From JADJPO01 sp963750395 (GTDB taxonomy: Bacteria; Actinomycetota; Actinomycetes; Actinomycetales; Kineosporiaceae), in assembly GCA_963750395.1 (NCBI GenBank), contig CAVVQM010000012.1, forward strand, positions 372,001 through 436,000: a DNA stretch of 64,000 nucleotides. The letters are read 5' to 3'. Every line of letters begins with the position of its first letter. Position 1 is the first letter of the stretch. The position numbers were made by a program, and so were the translations under genes. Shown piece by piece: positions 36,472 to 45,636 of this stretch. The notes below the pieces were generated by a model. The model was not told the DNA's origin, did no database searches, and worked only from the letters and a program-made list of their open reading frames with translations.

Positions 36472-37232
36472 AAGCGGCGTTCGCCGTCGAGGCGCTCAAG
36501 CTGCGCCGCTCCCGAGTGGTCGCCGCGGCGACCGTGGTCCTGCTCCTCGTGCCAGCACTGCTCGCCCGGGCTTTCCTGATCGCCGCGGAACGCGGCGGCG
36601 CCGACCCGATGAGCGCCAAAGCCTCCCTCATGCTGCCGGGGCTCGGCTGGACCGGTTACCTCGGCGGCCTGATCCAGATCTACGCCACCGCCGGCGTGAT
36701 CGGATCCGGAATCGTGGTCGGTTGGTGCTTCGGACGGGAGTACGCCGACCGCACGGTCGTCTCCCTGTACGCCTCCGCGACCCCCCGCACCTCGGTCGCA
36801 TGGGCCAAGCTGGTCCTCCTCGCCGTGTGGTCCATCGCCGTGGGAATCGGGATGGCGGCGGCCGCCTGGATGATCGGGATCGCCTCCGGTCTCGGACTTC
36901 CCGACGCAGCCGACGGCCGGGTCCTCGCGCGGCTCGCGGCACTGGCGGTCCTGTCCGGACTCCTCGCGCTTCCCGTCGCTCTGCCCGCGAGCATCGGCCG
37001 CGGCTACCTCCCGGCCGTCGGTGGCCTGATGGTGCTCGTCGTCGCTGCCCAGGTCGCGATGGTGGCCGGCGCGGGCACCTGGTGGCCCTGGTCGGTGGCC
37101 GCTGTGTGGGCCATGGGCACCGACGCAGGCATGGAACCAGTGGCTCCGGGATGGCTGACGGTGGTGCCGTTGGTCGCCACGCTGGGCGCGGCCGCCACGG
37201 TGGCGTGGTGGCGGCAGGCAGAGGTGGTGTGA
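36468..37232 (+). CDS. ABC-2 type transporter permease
   Basis: A 254-residue membrane protein with six hydrophobic segments. It begins MKAAFAVEALKLRRSRVVAAATVVLLLVP, the classic start of ABC-2 permeases in which a short charged helix precedes TM1. VGWCFGREYADRTVVSLYA and PRTSVAWAKLVLL correspond to the conserved cytoplasmic coupling region. It is the partner of the ATPase upstream and the last gene of the tetR operon. It is convergent with the PAP2 gene. Confidence 0.9.
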   Translation: MKAAFAVEALKLRRSRVVAAATVVLLLVPALLARAFLIAAERGGADPMSAKASLMLPGLGWTGYLGGLIQIYATAGVIGSGIVVGWCFGREYADRTVVSLYASATPRTSVAWAKLVLLAVWSIAVGIGMAAAAWMIGIASGLGLPDAADGRVLARLAALAVLSGLLALPVALPASIGRGYLPAVGGLMVLVVAAQVAMVAGAGTWWPWSVAAVWAMGTDAGMEPVAPGWLTVVPLVATLGAAATVAWWRQAEVV

Positions 37233-37309
37233 CCGGAAGGACTCGGGGCCCTGCGGGGCTGCGACGACCCGGGTCCAGGCAGTCCCGCCTGACCCTGCTG
37301 CGGGGTCTA

Positions 37310-37891
37310 CTACGTTGACCCGCGTGAGCGAAAGACGACAGCTCCCACGGCAGCGACGGCGATGGCAAGCGCGATCGCAGCCGCGACATCGCTGGGCCGG
37401 TGCCACTGCAGCGTGATGGTGGCCAGCCCGGTTGCGGTCACCGCTCCCGCGCCCACGACCGCACAGGCGGCTCGCCAGGCAGGCTCGGCCACGAACCAAG
37501 CCGCCGCGGCCAGACCTGCCACGGCGGCGACGTGCCCACTGGGCAGGCTGTTCAGCATGTCGCCGACACCGTACGACGGCCGGTCGAGCCACGCCTTGAG
37601 AAGACTCGCCGCCACCGGGGTCACCGTGGCGATACCGAAGGCGCACGCCGCCTGAACCGGCCGGCCTCGCAGAAGCGCGCCCGCGGCCAGCGCGACTGCG
37701 GCGGCCAGCACACTGAACGGTGCGATGAGATCGAGCACGGTCTGGGCCCAGGCCGGCTCACCGAGGATGCTTGCTGTCGTGGTCATGACCTCGGTGTCGA
37801 TGGCTTGACCCCACGGCATGACCACGGCGAACCAGTAGATCGCAGCGAACGCTACGGCGGCCTTGAGGGCCACTGCGACCGGACGGGTCAT
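37310..37891 (-). CDS. PAP2 superfamily phosphatase
   Basis: A membrane-bound phosphatase of the type-2 phosphatidic acid phosphatase family, about 193 aa with six predicted helices. The three phosphatase motifs are present: KAWLDRP (KxxxxxxRP-like, shortened), NSLPSGHVAAVAG (PSGH) and TITLQWHRPSDVAAA (where SR is replaced by TL, with His and Asp kept). The catalytic histidine and active-site Ser-Gly-His are therefore visible, with one weak position. Likely substrates are lipid phosphates or undecaprenyl diphosphate. I use ATG 37891; GTG 37906 is also possible. Confidence 0.85.
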   Translation of the reverse strand: MTRPVAVALKAAVAFAAIYWFAVVMPWGQAIDTEVMTTTASILGEPAWAQTVLDLIAPFSVLAAAVALAAGALLRGRPVQAACAFGIATVTPVAASLLKAWLDRPSYGVGDMLNSLPSGHVAAVAGLAAAAWFVAEPAWRAACAVVGAGAVTATGLATITLQWHRPSDVAAAIALAIAVAAVGAVVFRSRGST

Positions 37892-38087
37892 CGCGTGGTC
37901 GGCCACCGAGGGCTGGGGGTCGGTTCCCGTTGGGGACCACAGGTTTGTCCGTGAGGGTTCGGCGCCTCGTCGGGCCAGAGATGCGCGTAGGCACTACGGT
38001 CCCCGGGAGTACCTCCACCACCTCTGAGCCCGAGCACACGACGCACACGGCCGTCCCACTCGCCAGCGTCACGTCAGGATGTTCACC

Positions 38088-38792
38088 ATGCAGTTATTGG
38101 TCATCCAGCACGACCACCTGTCTCCTCTGGGTCCGATCGCCGAGCGCTTCGTCGAACGCGGCTTCGATCTGACCATGCACAACGTCGTTGCCGAGGAGGC
38201 CTTCGCGACCCCTGGAGTCGTCACGGAATTCCCGGACTTCAGCGACTACGACGCCGTCGTGCCGATGGGCGCTCCGTGGTCGACCTACGACCACGAGCTC
38301 ATCGGCAGCTGGGTGCTCCCCGAGATCGAGCAGCTGCGGCGGGCGGACGAGGCCGGTGTGCCGGTGCTCGGGATCTGCTTCGGCGGACAGCTGTTGGCCT
38401 CCGCGTTCGGCGGGTCCGTCGCCCGCTCCACCACTCCCGAGATCGGCTGGGAGGAGGTGCACAGCGACGACGAGGCCGTGGTGTCGGGCGGACCCTGGTT
38501 CCAGTGGCATTACGACCGGTGGCGGCTGCCGCCTGGAGCCCGGGAGATCGCCCGCAACGCGGCCGCCTCGCAGGCCTTCGTGCTTCGCCGCAACCTCGCG
38601 GTCCAGTTCCACCCCGAGCTCACTGGCGCGATGCTGGACAGCTGGCTGACCAACGGGGGGGCGCGCAAGGCCCGCAAGGGTGGCTACGACCCCGAAGAGC
38701 TGATCACCGCGACGCGTGAGCGCGAGGCCGAGTCGCGACTGCGCGCTCACCGACTCGTCGATGGATTCCTGGACCGTGTCGCGGCTTCCTGA
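38088..38792 (+). CDS. Class I glutamine amidotransferase-like protein
   Basis: A 234-residue GATase1 protein. The nucleophile is in GICFGGQLLASAFG (Cys97) and the His/Glu pair in QFHPEL (His175, Glu177), so the triad is complete. PEIGWEEV after the nucleophile is typical of the stand-alone, GMP-synthase-like amidotransferases that are not fused to a synthetase. The ATG at 38088 has AGGA nine bases upstream, better than 38079. The ammonia acceptor or hydrolysed gamma-glutamyl compound is unknown. The next gene in the same direction is a semialdehyde dehydrogenase, which would suit amine or gamma-glutamyl catabolism. That link is inference. Confidence 0.85.
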   Translation: MQLLVIQHDHLSPLGPIAERFVERGFDLTMHNVVAEEAFATPGVVTEFPDFSDYDAVVPMGAPWSTYDHELIGSWVLPEIEQLRRADEAGVPVLGICFGGQLLASAFGGSVARSTTPEIGWEEVHSDDEAVVSGGPWFQWHYDRWRLPPGAREIARNAAASQAFVLRRNLAVQFHPELTGAMLDSWLTNGGARKARKGGYDPEELITATREREAESRLRAHRLVDGFLDRVAAS

Positions 38793-38883
38793 GTCGGTGC
38801 GGACATACGACCAGATCTGCGATCGAGCTACTGTCACTCGATGTGGGTCGACCGTCGTCGACCACGCCTGCAAGGGGAAGCTC

Positions 38884-40338
38884 ATGACCGAGAACGAACT
38901 CATCGACACCACACCCACCGGGCTTTTCATCGGTGGTGAGTGGCGCGACTCCGCCGACGGATCGACGATCCAGGTGGAGGACCCCGCGACCGGCAGGACC
39001 CTGACCAGCGTGGCGTCCGCGACCCCAGCCGATGGTGCTGCTGCTCTCGATGCCGCGGTGGCCGCGCAGTCGGCCTGGGCCGCGACCGCTCCGCGGGAGA
39101 GGGCGGAGTTGCTGCGTTCGGCGTTCGAGCGGATCAGCGAACGGGCCGATGAGTTCGCGCTGTTGATGACCTTGGAGATGGGCAAGCCGCTGGCCCAGTC
39201 GAAGGGTGAGGTGACCTACGGCGCGGAGTTCTTCCGGTGGTTCTCCGAGGAGGTCGTGCGGGTCGCGGGTCGTTGGGCGACGTCGCCCGACGGCAACACC
39301 CGGTTGATGACGATGAAGCGGCCGGTCGGGCCGACGCTGATGATCACGCCGTGGAACTTCCCGCTGGCGATGGGCACCCGCAAGATCGGTCCGGCGATCG
39401 CGGCCGGCTGCACGATGGTGGTCAAGCCGGCCTCGCAGACCCCCCTGACGATGCTGGCGCTGGCCGACCTGCTCGATGAGGTCGGGTTGCCCAAGGGGGT
39501 GCTCAACGTGATCTCGACCTCGCAGACCAGCGCCGTGATGGAGCCGATCATCAGCGACTCCCGGCTGCGGAAGTTGACCTTCACCGGCTCCACGCCGGTG
39601 GGCAAGCAGTTGGTCAGGCAGTCGGCCGACCAGCTGCTGCGGGTCTCGATGGAGCTCGGTGGCAACGCGCCGTTCCTGGTGTTCGCTGACGCCGACGTGG
39701 AGGCCGCCGTGGAGGGCGCGATGCTGGCGAAGATGCGCAACATGGGTGAGGCGTGCACGGCCGCCAACCGTTTCCTGGTGCATGAGTCCGTTGCCGACGC
39801 CTTCGCCACCCGGTTCGCCGATCGGATGGCCGCGGAGAAGCTCGGACGCGGCACCGAGGACGGCGTCACCGTCGGCCCGCTGATCGACGCCAAGCAGCGC
39901 GACAAGGTCACCGAGCTGGTCGAGGACGCCACCAGCCGGGGCGCCTCCGTGGTCACCGGCGGCTCGGCCACCGGCGATGCTGGCTACTTCTTCGAGCCGA
40001 CCGTGCTCACCGACGTCTCACCCGACGCCGACCTCTTTCGAGAGGAGATCTTCGGACCGGTCGCGCCGATCACCACGTTCTCCGAGGACGACAAGGCCGT
40101 GCAGATGGCCAATGACACCGAGTACGGACTGGTCGCCTACGCCTTCACCACCGACCTCGGTCGGATGATCCGGGTCAGCGAAGGCCTCGAGTTCGGGATG
40201 GTCGGCATCAACCAGGGCATCGTGTCCAACCCGGCCGCACCGTTCGGTGGCGTCAAGCACTCCGGCTTCGGTCGGGAGGGTGGCCCGGAAGGCATCGAGG
40301 AGTACCTGTCGGTGAAGTACGTCGGCATCAGGCCCTGA
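38884..40338 (+). CDS. gabD: NAD(P)-dependent succinate-semialdehyde dehydrogenase
   Basis: A 484-residue aldehyde dehydrogenase. Cofactor and catalytic segments are MITPWNFPLAMGTRKIGPA, MELGGNAPFLVF (Glu257), NMGEACTAANRF (catalytic Cys291), EIFGPVAPI and the C-terminal PFGGVKHSGFGREGG. The pattern fits GabD-type enzymes, which oxidise succinate semialdehyde to succinate. Other short semialdehydes are possible. The ATG at 38884 is preceded by AAGGGGAA. No gabT aminotransferase is adjacent. Downstream is a DUF2306 membrane protein in the same direction, 91 bases away. Confidence 0.88.
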   Translation: MTENELIDTTPTGLFIGGEWRDSADGSTIQVEDPATGRTLTSVASATPADGAAALDAAVAAQSAWAATAPRERAELLRSAFERISERADEFALLMTLEMGKPLAQSKGEVTYGAEFFRWFSEEVVRVAGRWATSPDGNTRLMTMKRPVGPTLMITPWNFPLAMGTRKIGPAIAAGCTMVVKPASQTPLTMLALADLLDEVGLPKGVLNVISTSQTSAVMEPIISDSRLRKLTFTGSTPVGKQLVRQSADQLLRVSMELGGNAPFLVFADADVEAAVEGAMLAKMRNMGEACTAANRFLVHESVADAFATRFADRMAAEKLGRGTEDGVTVGPLIDAKQRDKVTELVEDATSRGASVVTGGSATGDAGYFFEPTVLTDVSPDADLFREEIFGPVAPITTFSEDDKAVQMANDTEYGLVAYAFTTDLGRMIRVSEGLEFGMVGINQGIVSNPAAPFGGVKHSGFGREGGPEGIEEYLSVKYVGIRP

Positions 40339-40429
40339 CCTGACAGCCCCGGCCGCCCATGGCTGAGCCAGGGTCAGCTGGGGGCGGTCACTGATACCGG
40401 CCACTCGGCGGCTCGCCGAGGCTGGAGCC

Positions 40430-41068
40430 ATGTCGCTTCGTCATCGCGCCGGCCTCACACTGGCCACCGTCCTGTGTCTGGCGATCGGTGGCTACGGAGC
40501 CGTTCTGGTTGCGTCCGGGTTCACGTTGCTGCCCTCCGACATCGCCGCGAACGGGCTGCCATTGGCCGTGAAGGCGCATATCGCCACCGCGAGTGTGGCT
40601 CTGCTGCTGTCGCCGTGGCAGCTGTGGCCGGGGCTGCGTCGGCGCCGGCCCGGTCTGCACCGGTGGATCGGCCGCGGGTATGTGGTGTCCGCCCTCGCCG
40701 GTGGCCTGACCGGGGTGGCGGCGGCGACGGCCACGACTTATGGTGCCGTGGCCGGTGCCGGCTTCGCCGTCCTGGGTGTGCTCTGGGTGGCCAGCACCTG
40801 GCAGGGGCTCACCGCCGCCCGCGCTCGTGACCTGATGCGGCACCGGCAGTGGATGGTCCGCTCGTTCGCCCTTGCCTTCGCCGCCGTGACACTGCGCTTC
40901 TACCTGCCGCTGGCGGCCGTCCTCGGGATCGACTTCGCCGTCGCGTATCCGGTGGTCGCCTGGCTGTCCTGGGTGCCGAACCTGCTGGTCGCGGAGGTCG
41001 CTGTGCGTCGGATGACGCCCAGCGCGAAGCCCGCGTCCCCCCACCCCACCGCCGCCCGCTTGAGTTGA
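40430..41068 (+). CDS. DUF2306 membrane protein
   Basis: A 212-residue protein with six hydrophobic segments, matching the DUF2306 pattern: HIATASVALLLSPWQLWPGLRRRRPGLHRWIGRGYV, then a variable pair of helices, and ARDLMRHRQWMVRSFALAFAAVTLRFYLPL. The conserved His and Arg residues (HIATA, HRWIGRGY, MRHRQWM) lie at membrane borders. No function is established for the family. The start has GGAG six bases upstream. Confidence 0.85.
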   Translation: MSLRHRAGLTLATVLCLAIGGYGAVLVASGFTLLPSDIAANGLPLAVKAHIATASVALLLSPWQLWPGLRRRRPGLHRWIGRGYVVSALAGGLTGVAAATATTYGAVAGAGFAVLGVLWVASTWQGLTAARARDLMRHRQWMVRSFALAFAAVTLRFYLPLAAVLGIDFAVAYPVVAWLSWVPNLLVAEVAVRRMTPSAKPASPHPTAARLS

Positions 41069-41123
41069 CTCACGTCGGATGCTCGGGTGGGTGAATGAGG
41101 GCGGCCGATCGCGCCGGGTCCGG

Positions 41124-41906
41124 TCAGCCGACCCCGTCGCGCAGGACGTTGCGGACCGCGGTCTCGACGTCCGCTGAGGTCAGGTTGCCGTCGACGCCCT
41201 TGGGCAGGGCGGCGACGACGGCCGCGGCGATCGCCTCGGGGCTGTAGGTCCCCGCCCGCTGGATCATGACGCCGGTGGTGGCGCTGTTGCCGAAGCGCGA
41301 ACCCCACACGGTGGCGGCGATCCTGTTCAGGTCGTCCTGGTTCAGAGGCATGTCATCTCCCTTGGGCGGTGGGTCCTCGCCGAGACCCGCGGCGATCCGC
41401 GGGATGACGACGTTGATCAACTGGGCGATGCGGGTTCGGCCGGGGCAGGTTCGCCCGTCCGGCGCCCAGGCCTTGAACTGTGCGTGGTAGCCCAGGCCGG
41501 ACTGGGACGTCGAGGAGACCAGCCGGGCGGGCGCCCCGGTCTGGCGGCACCACCACAGCCCGATCCCGACCAGGGCATTGAGTTGCTTGGTCGACCAGGC
41601 GCGCAGCGGGTCTCCGCCGTCCGAGGTCTCGATCGAGGTCGCGTAGGCGTTGCCGGCGTTCTGCGCATCCGCCTGGTAGGCGATCGACTGCCACTGCCAG
41701 ACCGCGCCGTCCAGGGCCGACCCGTCCCACGGCCCGCCCACTCCGAAGTGGGATTCGGTTCCGGTGTAGCCCTGCCGGCGGAACAGGCTGTCGGTACCGC
41801 GCAGGTAGCCCACCATCGTGTGGAAGACCAGGATCCGCGGAGTGATCCGGGGCTCGGTCTGGGTGCCGAGCGGGCGCCAACTGGCTGCCGGATAGCGAAC
41901 CTGCAT
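41124..41906 (-). CDS. Phage-type N-acetylmuramoyl-L-alanine amidase (endolysin-like)
   Basis: A 260-residue protein. Residues 1-175 resemble the PGRP/Amidase_2 domain of actinophage endolysins. Zinc ligands are probably His29 (RILVFHTMVGY), the histidine of GLGYHAQFKAWAP and the cysteine of RTCPGRTRIAQL. SHFGVGGPWDGSALDGAVWQW and TSIETSDGG are further domain elements. The C-terminal 75 residues (LNQDDLNRIAATVWGSRFGN) resemble the short helical tails found after phage lysin or tail-protein domains. There is no signal peptide, as in phage lysins that need a holin. No other phage gene is near. ATG 41906 has GGGAGAT upstream. Confidence 0.8.
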   Translation of the reverse strand: MQVRYPAASWRPLGTQTEPRITPRILVFHTMVGYLRGTDSLFRRQGYTGTESHFGVGGPWDGSALDGAVWQWQSIAYQADAQNAGNAYATSIETSDGGDPLRAWSTKQLNALVGIGLWWCRQTGAPARLVSSTSQSGLGYHAQFKAWAPDGRTCPGRTRIAQLINVVIPRIAAGLGEDPPPKGDDMPLNQDDLNRIAATVWGSRFGNSATTGVMIQRAGTYSPEAIAAAVVAALPKGVDGNLTSADVETAVRNVLRDGVG

Positions 41907-41975
41907 GGATCTCCCGCCATCGTGACCTGTCGCGTCCTGTCCGACTGAAGATCGTATCTTCCCAAGAGGGGTGGT

Positions 41976-43362
41976 TTATCCCAGCACGACGTCACGGTGC
42001 AGTACCCGGTGCCGCAGTGCGGCCCGCAACAGATCGGGGGCCCCGGGACGGGCGCGCAGCCGCCGCCCGAGCAGCGCGCCGGACTCCTCCACCAACTCCA
42101 GCCAGCGGATCTCGCGCACCACGGTGAAGAACAGTGGGGACGTGTCCTCCGCACTCGGCTGGCGCCGGCCGCCGACCCGCCAGCCGGACTCGGTGACCAC
42201 CGCCTGGACCAGGCCCCGGACGTCCTCCTCGACCACCAGGTCACCGCTCTCCAGCACGGCGAGCACCACCTCCCAGGCGACGGCCTGCGCCGAGTGCTCC
42301 GGCCCGATCAGCCGGGAGGCCACCGTCGTCCACAGCACCTCCCCGTCGGCCAGGGCGTCGCGGCCCGTGGGGGTCAGCAGCAACCGGTTGCCGCGGCGCC
42401 GGATCAGCCCCAGGCGAATGGCCGCCTCGCGGAGCACCAGCACGGGATAGGCGTCGACCTCGCGGTGGGAGGCGCCGATCAGCTCCTCGCGCCACCCCAG
42501 ATCGTCGAGCGCCTGCGCGACGGTGCGCGGCGGCAGGTATCCGGCGGCGGTCAGGGTGAGGGGTTCGGCCACCTGGGCGAGCAGCCAGTCAAGAGGACGC
42601 AGGACGGCGCGGGCCGCCGCACCGGGGGCCGGCTGGACGGGATCGAGCAGCCGGGTGACCAGCGGCGACGAGCAACGAACTGCGCGTGGTCGACCCGGAT
42701 CCGCGGGCCCAGCACGCCATCCGCTCGCACAGCAGTTGCTGATAGGGCGCCCGGCCCGCGAGATCGTCACGGGCCCTCATCAGAACGGCTGCGGCGAGTT
42801 CGCCCTGGCGCTCCCGCCAGCCACGGCCCCCGGGAACCAGCTCACCCGCGGCGACGGCCAGCTCCAGCGTGTCCGCGACGGTCTCCAACGCAGAGGCCTC
42901 GGCCGGGCCCAGGCTCGCGCCCCAGGTGATCAGTTCGGTGTTCGGCGGCTCGATGCCGCTGCGTTGGGCGGCCCGGCGGGCCAGTGCCCTGGCCCGTTCC
43001 GGGGCCACCTGGGCCAGGGCCAGCACCTCGCCGGTGACCTCGCTGCGAGCGATGGCCGCGTACCGGGGCAGCCCCAGCTCGTCGAGCAGCGCCGCGAGGG
43101 CCACGGCCCGCCGCCGATGCCCCTCCCCCTGCGTGGCATCGGGGAACGTGGAACCGGGGAGCGAGGTGTGCGGCAGCTCGTCCCAGCAGTACCGCTGCAC
43201 CCGCCACTGGGTGACCTGTTCGGGCCCGCCGCCGGCGCCGCGAGCGCGCTCCAGCGGCCCGGGCATCCTCCACCAGGTCCAGCGAGGGCAGCTCGCCCCA
43301 GACGCGGCGAGGCCGCCGTCGACCGATTGCACGCGGCAAGCCTGCAGGACGTGCCACGGCAT
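41976..43362 (-). CDS. hypothetical protein (frameshifted)
   Basis: I do not recognise this gene. Reconstructed from ATG 43362 (MPWHVLQACRVQSVDGGLAA), it needs shifts near 43310, 43265 and 42680 and would be about 460 residues. Parts visible in clean frames include WRVQRYCWDELPHTSLPGSTF, a helical region (LDELGLPRYAAIARSEVTGEVLALAQ), LTLTAAGYLPPRTVAQALDDLGW and RLGLIRRRGNRLLLTPTGRDAL. The last two resemble winged-helix pieces found in uncharacterised actinobacterial proteins. It is divergent from menE with 67 bases between, and lies 69 bases upstream of the amidase on the same strand. Confidence 0.55.
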
Positions 43363-43417
43363 GGTCCGACGCGCGCGGGGGTGCGCGGACGACGCGCACG
43401 CGGACGCCGCGGCACCC

Positions 43418-43423
43418 TAGCCT
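43418..43423 (+). promoter_or_regulatory. -10 hexamer of a putative leaderless menE promoter
   Basis: TAGCCT, six bases before the GTG at 43430, with no ribosome site. Confidence 0.5.
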
Positions 43424-43429
43424 GACCGC

Positions 43430-44724
43430 GTGTCGCGCCCGCGAGTTGGCACCGCGCGTCACGGACGGCCCCGGCGGCGTCCGGGGCTGCTCGCCGCCCT
43501 GCCCGCGGCGCTGAACGGTCGGGTCCGGTGCTCGCCCCCGCGGCCGGAGAGGTCCCGGCGGACACCCCACCGGTGCCGGGGCGTCTCGACGGCCGCGACG
43601 ACGACCCCGACGACCCGACGGCCCTGATCGTCACGACGTCGGGATCGAGCGGACCCCCGCGGGCGGTCCTGCTTCAGGCCAGTGCCCTGCTCGCCTCGGC
43701 GGCGGCCGCCCATGACCGGCTCGGCGGACCCGGGCGGTGGCTGCTCGCCCTGCCCGCCCATCACGTCGCGGGCGTCAACGTCCTCATCCGTAGCCTGGTC
43801 TCGGATCGCCGTCCGGTGCTGATGGACGCCGGCGCCACGTTCAGCCCGGACTCGTTCGTGCGCGCCTGCGACGAGTTGGCCGAGCTCGGCGGGCCACGTC
43901 GCTACACGGCGCTGGTGCCCACCCAGCTGGTCCGGCTGCTGGAGGCGGGCGCGAGCGCCTGTCCGCGCTGCCGGTCTGGACGCCGTCCTGGTCGGCGGGG
44001 CGGCCGCCCCGCCCGCGCTGCTGCGCGCCGCGCGCGAGGCCGGCCTGGCCCTGGTCACCAGCTACGGCATGAGCGAGACCTGCGGCGGCTGCGTGTACGA
44101 CGGGGTGCCGCTGGACGGCGTCGAGCTCCGCCTCGACCCGGCCACGGGCGGATCCGGCTGGCCGGGGCGATGCTCGCCCGGGGTTACCTGCGGGAACGGG
44201 GCCGGGCCGGGCCCGCCGGAGCGGCGCCCGGACCGATCGGCCACTTCATGATCGACCAGGACGCCCGACGCTGGTTCGTCACCGACGACGCCGGGCACTG
44301 GTCCGGCCCGCGCCGGAGTGGCGCCCGCCGCCGTGGTCGTCGACGGCCGGCTGGAGCGGCGCGGTGACCACGGGCGGCGTGACGATCTCGAGCCCTGCGG
44401 TCGAGGCGGCGCTGACCGAGCTGCCCGGGGTGGCCCAGGCGGTGGTGCTCGGGCTGCCCGACGCGAGTGGGGCCAGCGGCTGGTCGCCGGCCTGGTCGCG
44501 CCGCCGGCGGACGGCCGCACCCGGCCTCCTCGACGTCCGCGCGCCACGTGGCCGCCCGGCTCGAGCCCGCCGGCCGCGCCGCGCGGCCGTCCGGGTGCGT
44601 CGACCGCCTCCCCACCCTGGGCCCGGGCAAGCCGGACCGGGCGGCACTGGCGTCCCTGTTCGACGATTCCCCCGGGACCGCCTACCGTCGAACCGCCCGG
44701 GACCGGCTGACGCGGTACGGTTGA
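43430..44724 (+). CDS. menE: o-Succinylbenzoate-CoA ligase (many frameshifts)
   Basis: Acyl-adenylating enzyme that activates o-succinylbenzoate. Pieces in successive frames follow the family order: TALIVTTSGSSGPPRAVLLQASALLASAAAA (AMP-binding P-loop, near 43620), LLALPAHHVAGVNVLIRSL, LVPTQLVRLLEAG; then VLVGGAAAPPALLRAA and TSYGMSETCGGCVYDGVPLDGVELRL; a gap around 44170-44340; GGVTISSPAVEAALTELPGVAQAVVLGLPD; and RLPTLGPGKPDRAALASLF with the catalytic lysine at the end. At least six shifts are needed within about 1300 bases. The GTG at 43430 is supported by the promoter spacing. In the organism it is presumably intact, because menA, menB, menC, menD and menF are present. Confidence 0.82.
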
Positions 44725-44731
44725 GTACCGT
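44713..44731. promoter_or_regulatory. putative menA promoter with overlapping palindrome
   Basis: Arms CGGTAC (44713-44718) and GTACCG (44725-44730) around a six-base spacer. The right arm is part of TACCGT (44726-44731), a -10 hexamer seven bases before the menA GTG. Possibly a regulator site on a leaderless promoter. Confidence 0.45.
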
Positions 44732-44738
44732 TCCGCCC

Positions 44739-45619
44739 GTGGCGAGCCGAGCGCAGTGGGTCTCCGCGGCGCGACCGCGCACCCTGCCCGCCGCCATCGC
44801 CCCGATCCTGGTGGGCACGGGTGCGGCCGCTCGGGATGGACGTCGTCCGACCGCTGCGCGCCGTCCTCGCCCTCGTCGTCGCGCTCGCCCTGCAGGTGGG
44901 CGTGAACTACGCCAACGACTACTCCGACGGGGTGCGTGGCACGGACGACGACCGGGTCGGGCCGTTCCGGCTCACCGGGTCCGGGGCGGCCCGGCCCGCC
45001 GCGGTCCTGCGGGCGGCGATGCTCTGCTTCGCGGTCGGCGGCGGTCACCGGTCTCGCCCTGGTGGCGCTGTCCGGCACCTGGTGGCTGGTCGGCGGTCGG
45101 CGCGGCGAGCATCGCGGCCGCCTGGTACTACACCGGCGGCTCGCGACCCTACGGCTACGCGGGCTTCGGGGAGGTGTTCGTCTTCGTGTTCTTCGGCTTG
45201 GTCGCCGTGCTCGGCACCACCTACACCCAGGCCCTGCGGGTCACGTGGCGGCGGCGGCCGGTGCGGTCGGCATCGGGGCGCTGGCCTGCGCGATCCTGGT
45301 GGCGAACAACCTGCGCGACCTCGAGACCGACGCCCTGACCGGCAAGCGCACGCTCGCCGTCCGCCTGGGCGAGCGCGCCACCCGCGCCCTCTACACGCTG
45401 CTCGTGGTGGTGGCCTTCGCCATGGTTCCGGTGGCAGCCACCGTCACCGTCTGGGCCCTGATCGCAGGGTTCGCGGCGGTGCTGGCCATCGCGCCCGTCC
45501 GCCGCGTCCGGGGCGGCTCGACGGGCAGGGACCTGATCGCCGTGCTCGGGGCGACGGGCCGACTCGAGCTCGGGTACGCGGTGCTGCTCGGCCTGGGGCT
45601 GGCCCTGGGGCAGTCCTAG
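44739..45619 (+). CDS. menA: 1,4-Dihydroxy-2-naphthoate polyprenyltransferase (several frameshifts)
   Basis: Membrane UbiA-family enzyme that joins DHNA to the polyprenyl diphosphate made by the GrcC-type synthase. Fragments in order: VASRAQWVSAARPRTLPAAIAPILVGTG; VVALALQVGVNYANDYSDGVRGTDDDR (first Asp-rich motif); LALVALSGTWWLVGG; AAWYYTGGSRPYGYAGFGEVFVFVFFG; and the clean ending ACAILVANNLRDLETDALTGKRTLAVRLG (second motif) to LLGLGLALGQS. The frame changes at about 44820, 45050, 45100 and 45240. It follows menE by 14 bases but has its own promoter-like site. Confidence 0.88.
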
Positions 45620-45636
45620 CAGGGGCCCCCGTTCGG

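Noticed and set aside
41124..41906. A prophage around the endolysin-like gene
   Set aside because: No integrase, portal, terminase, tail or holin gene occurs within 10 kb on either side.
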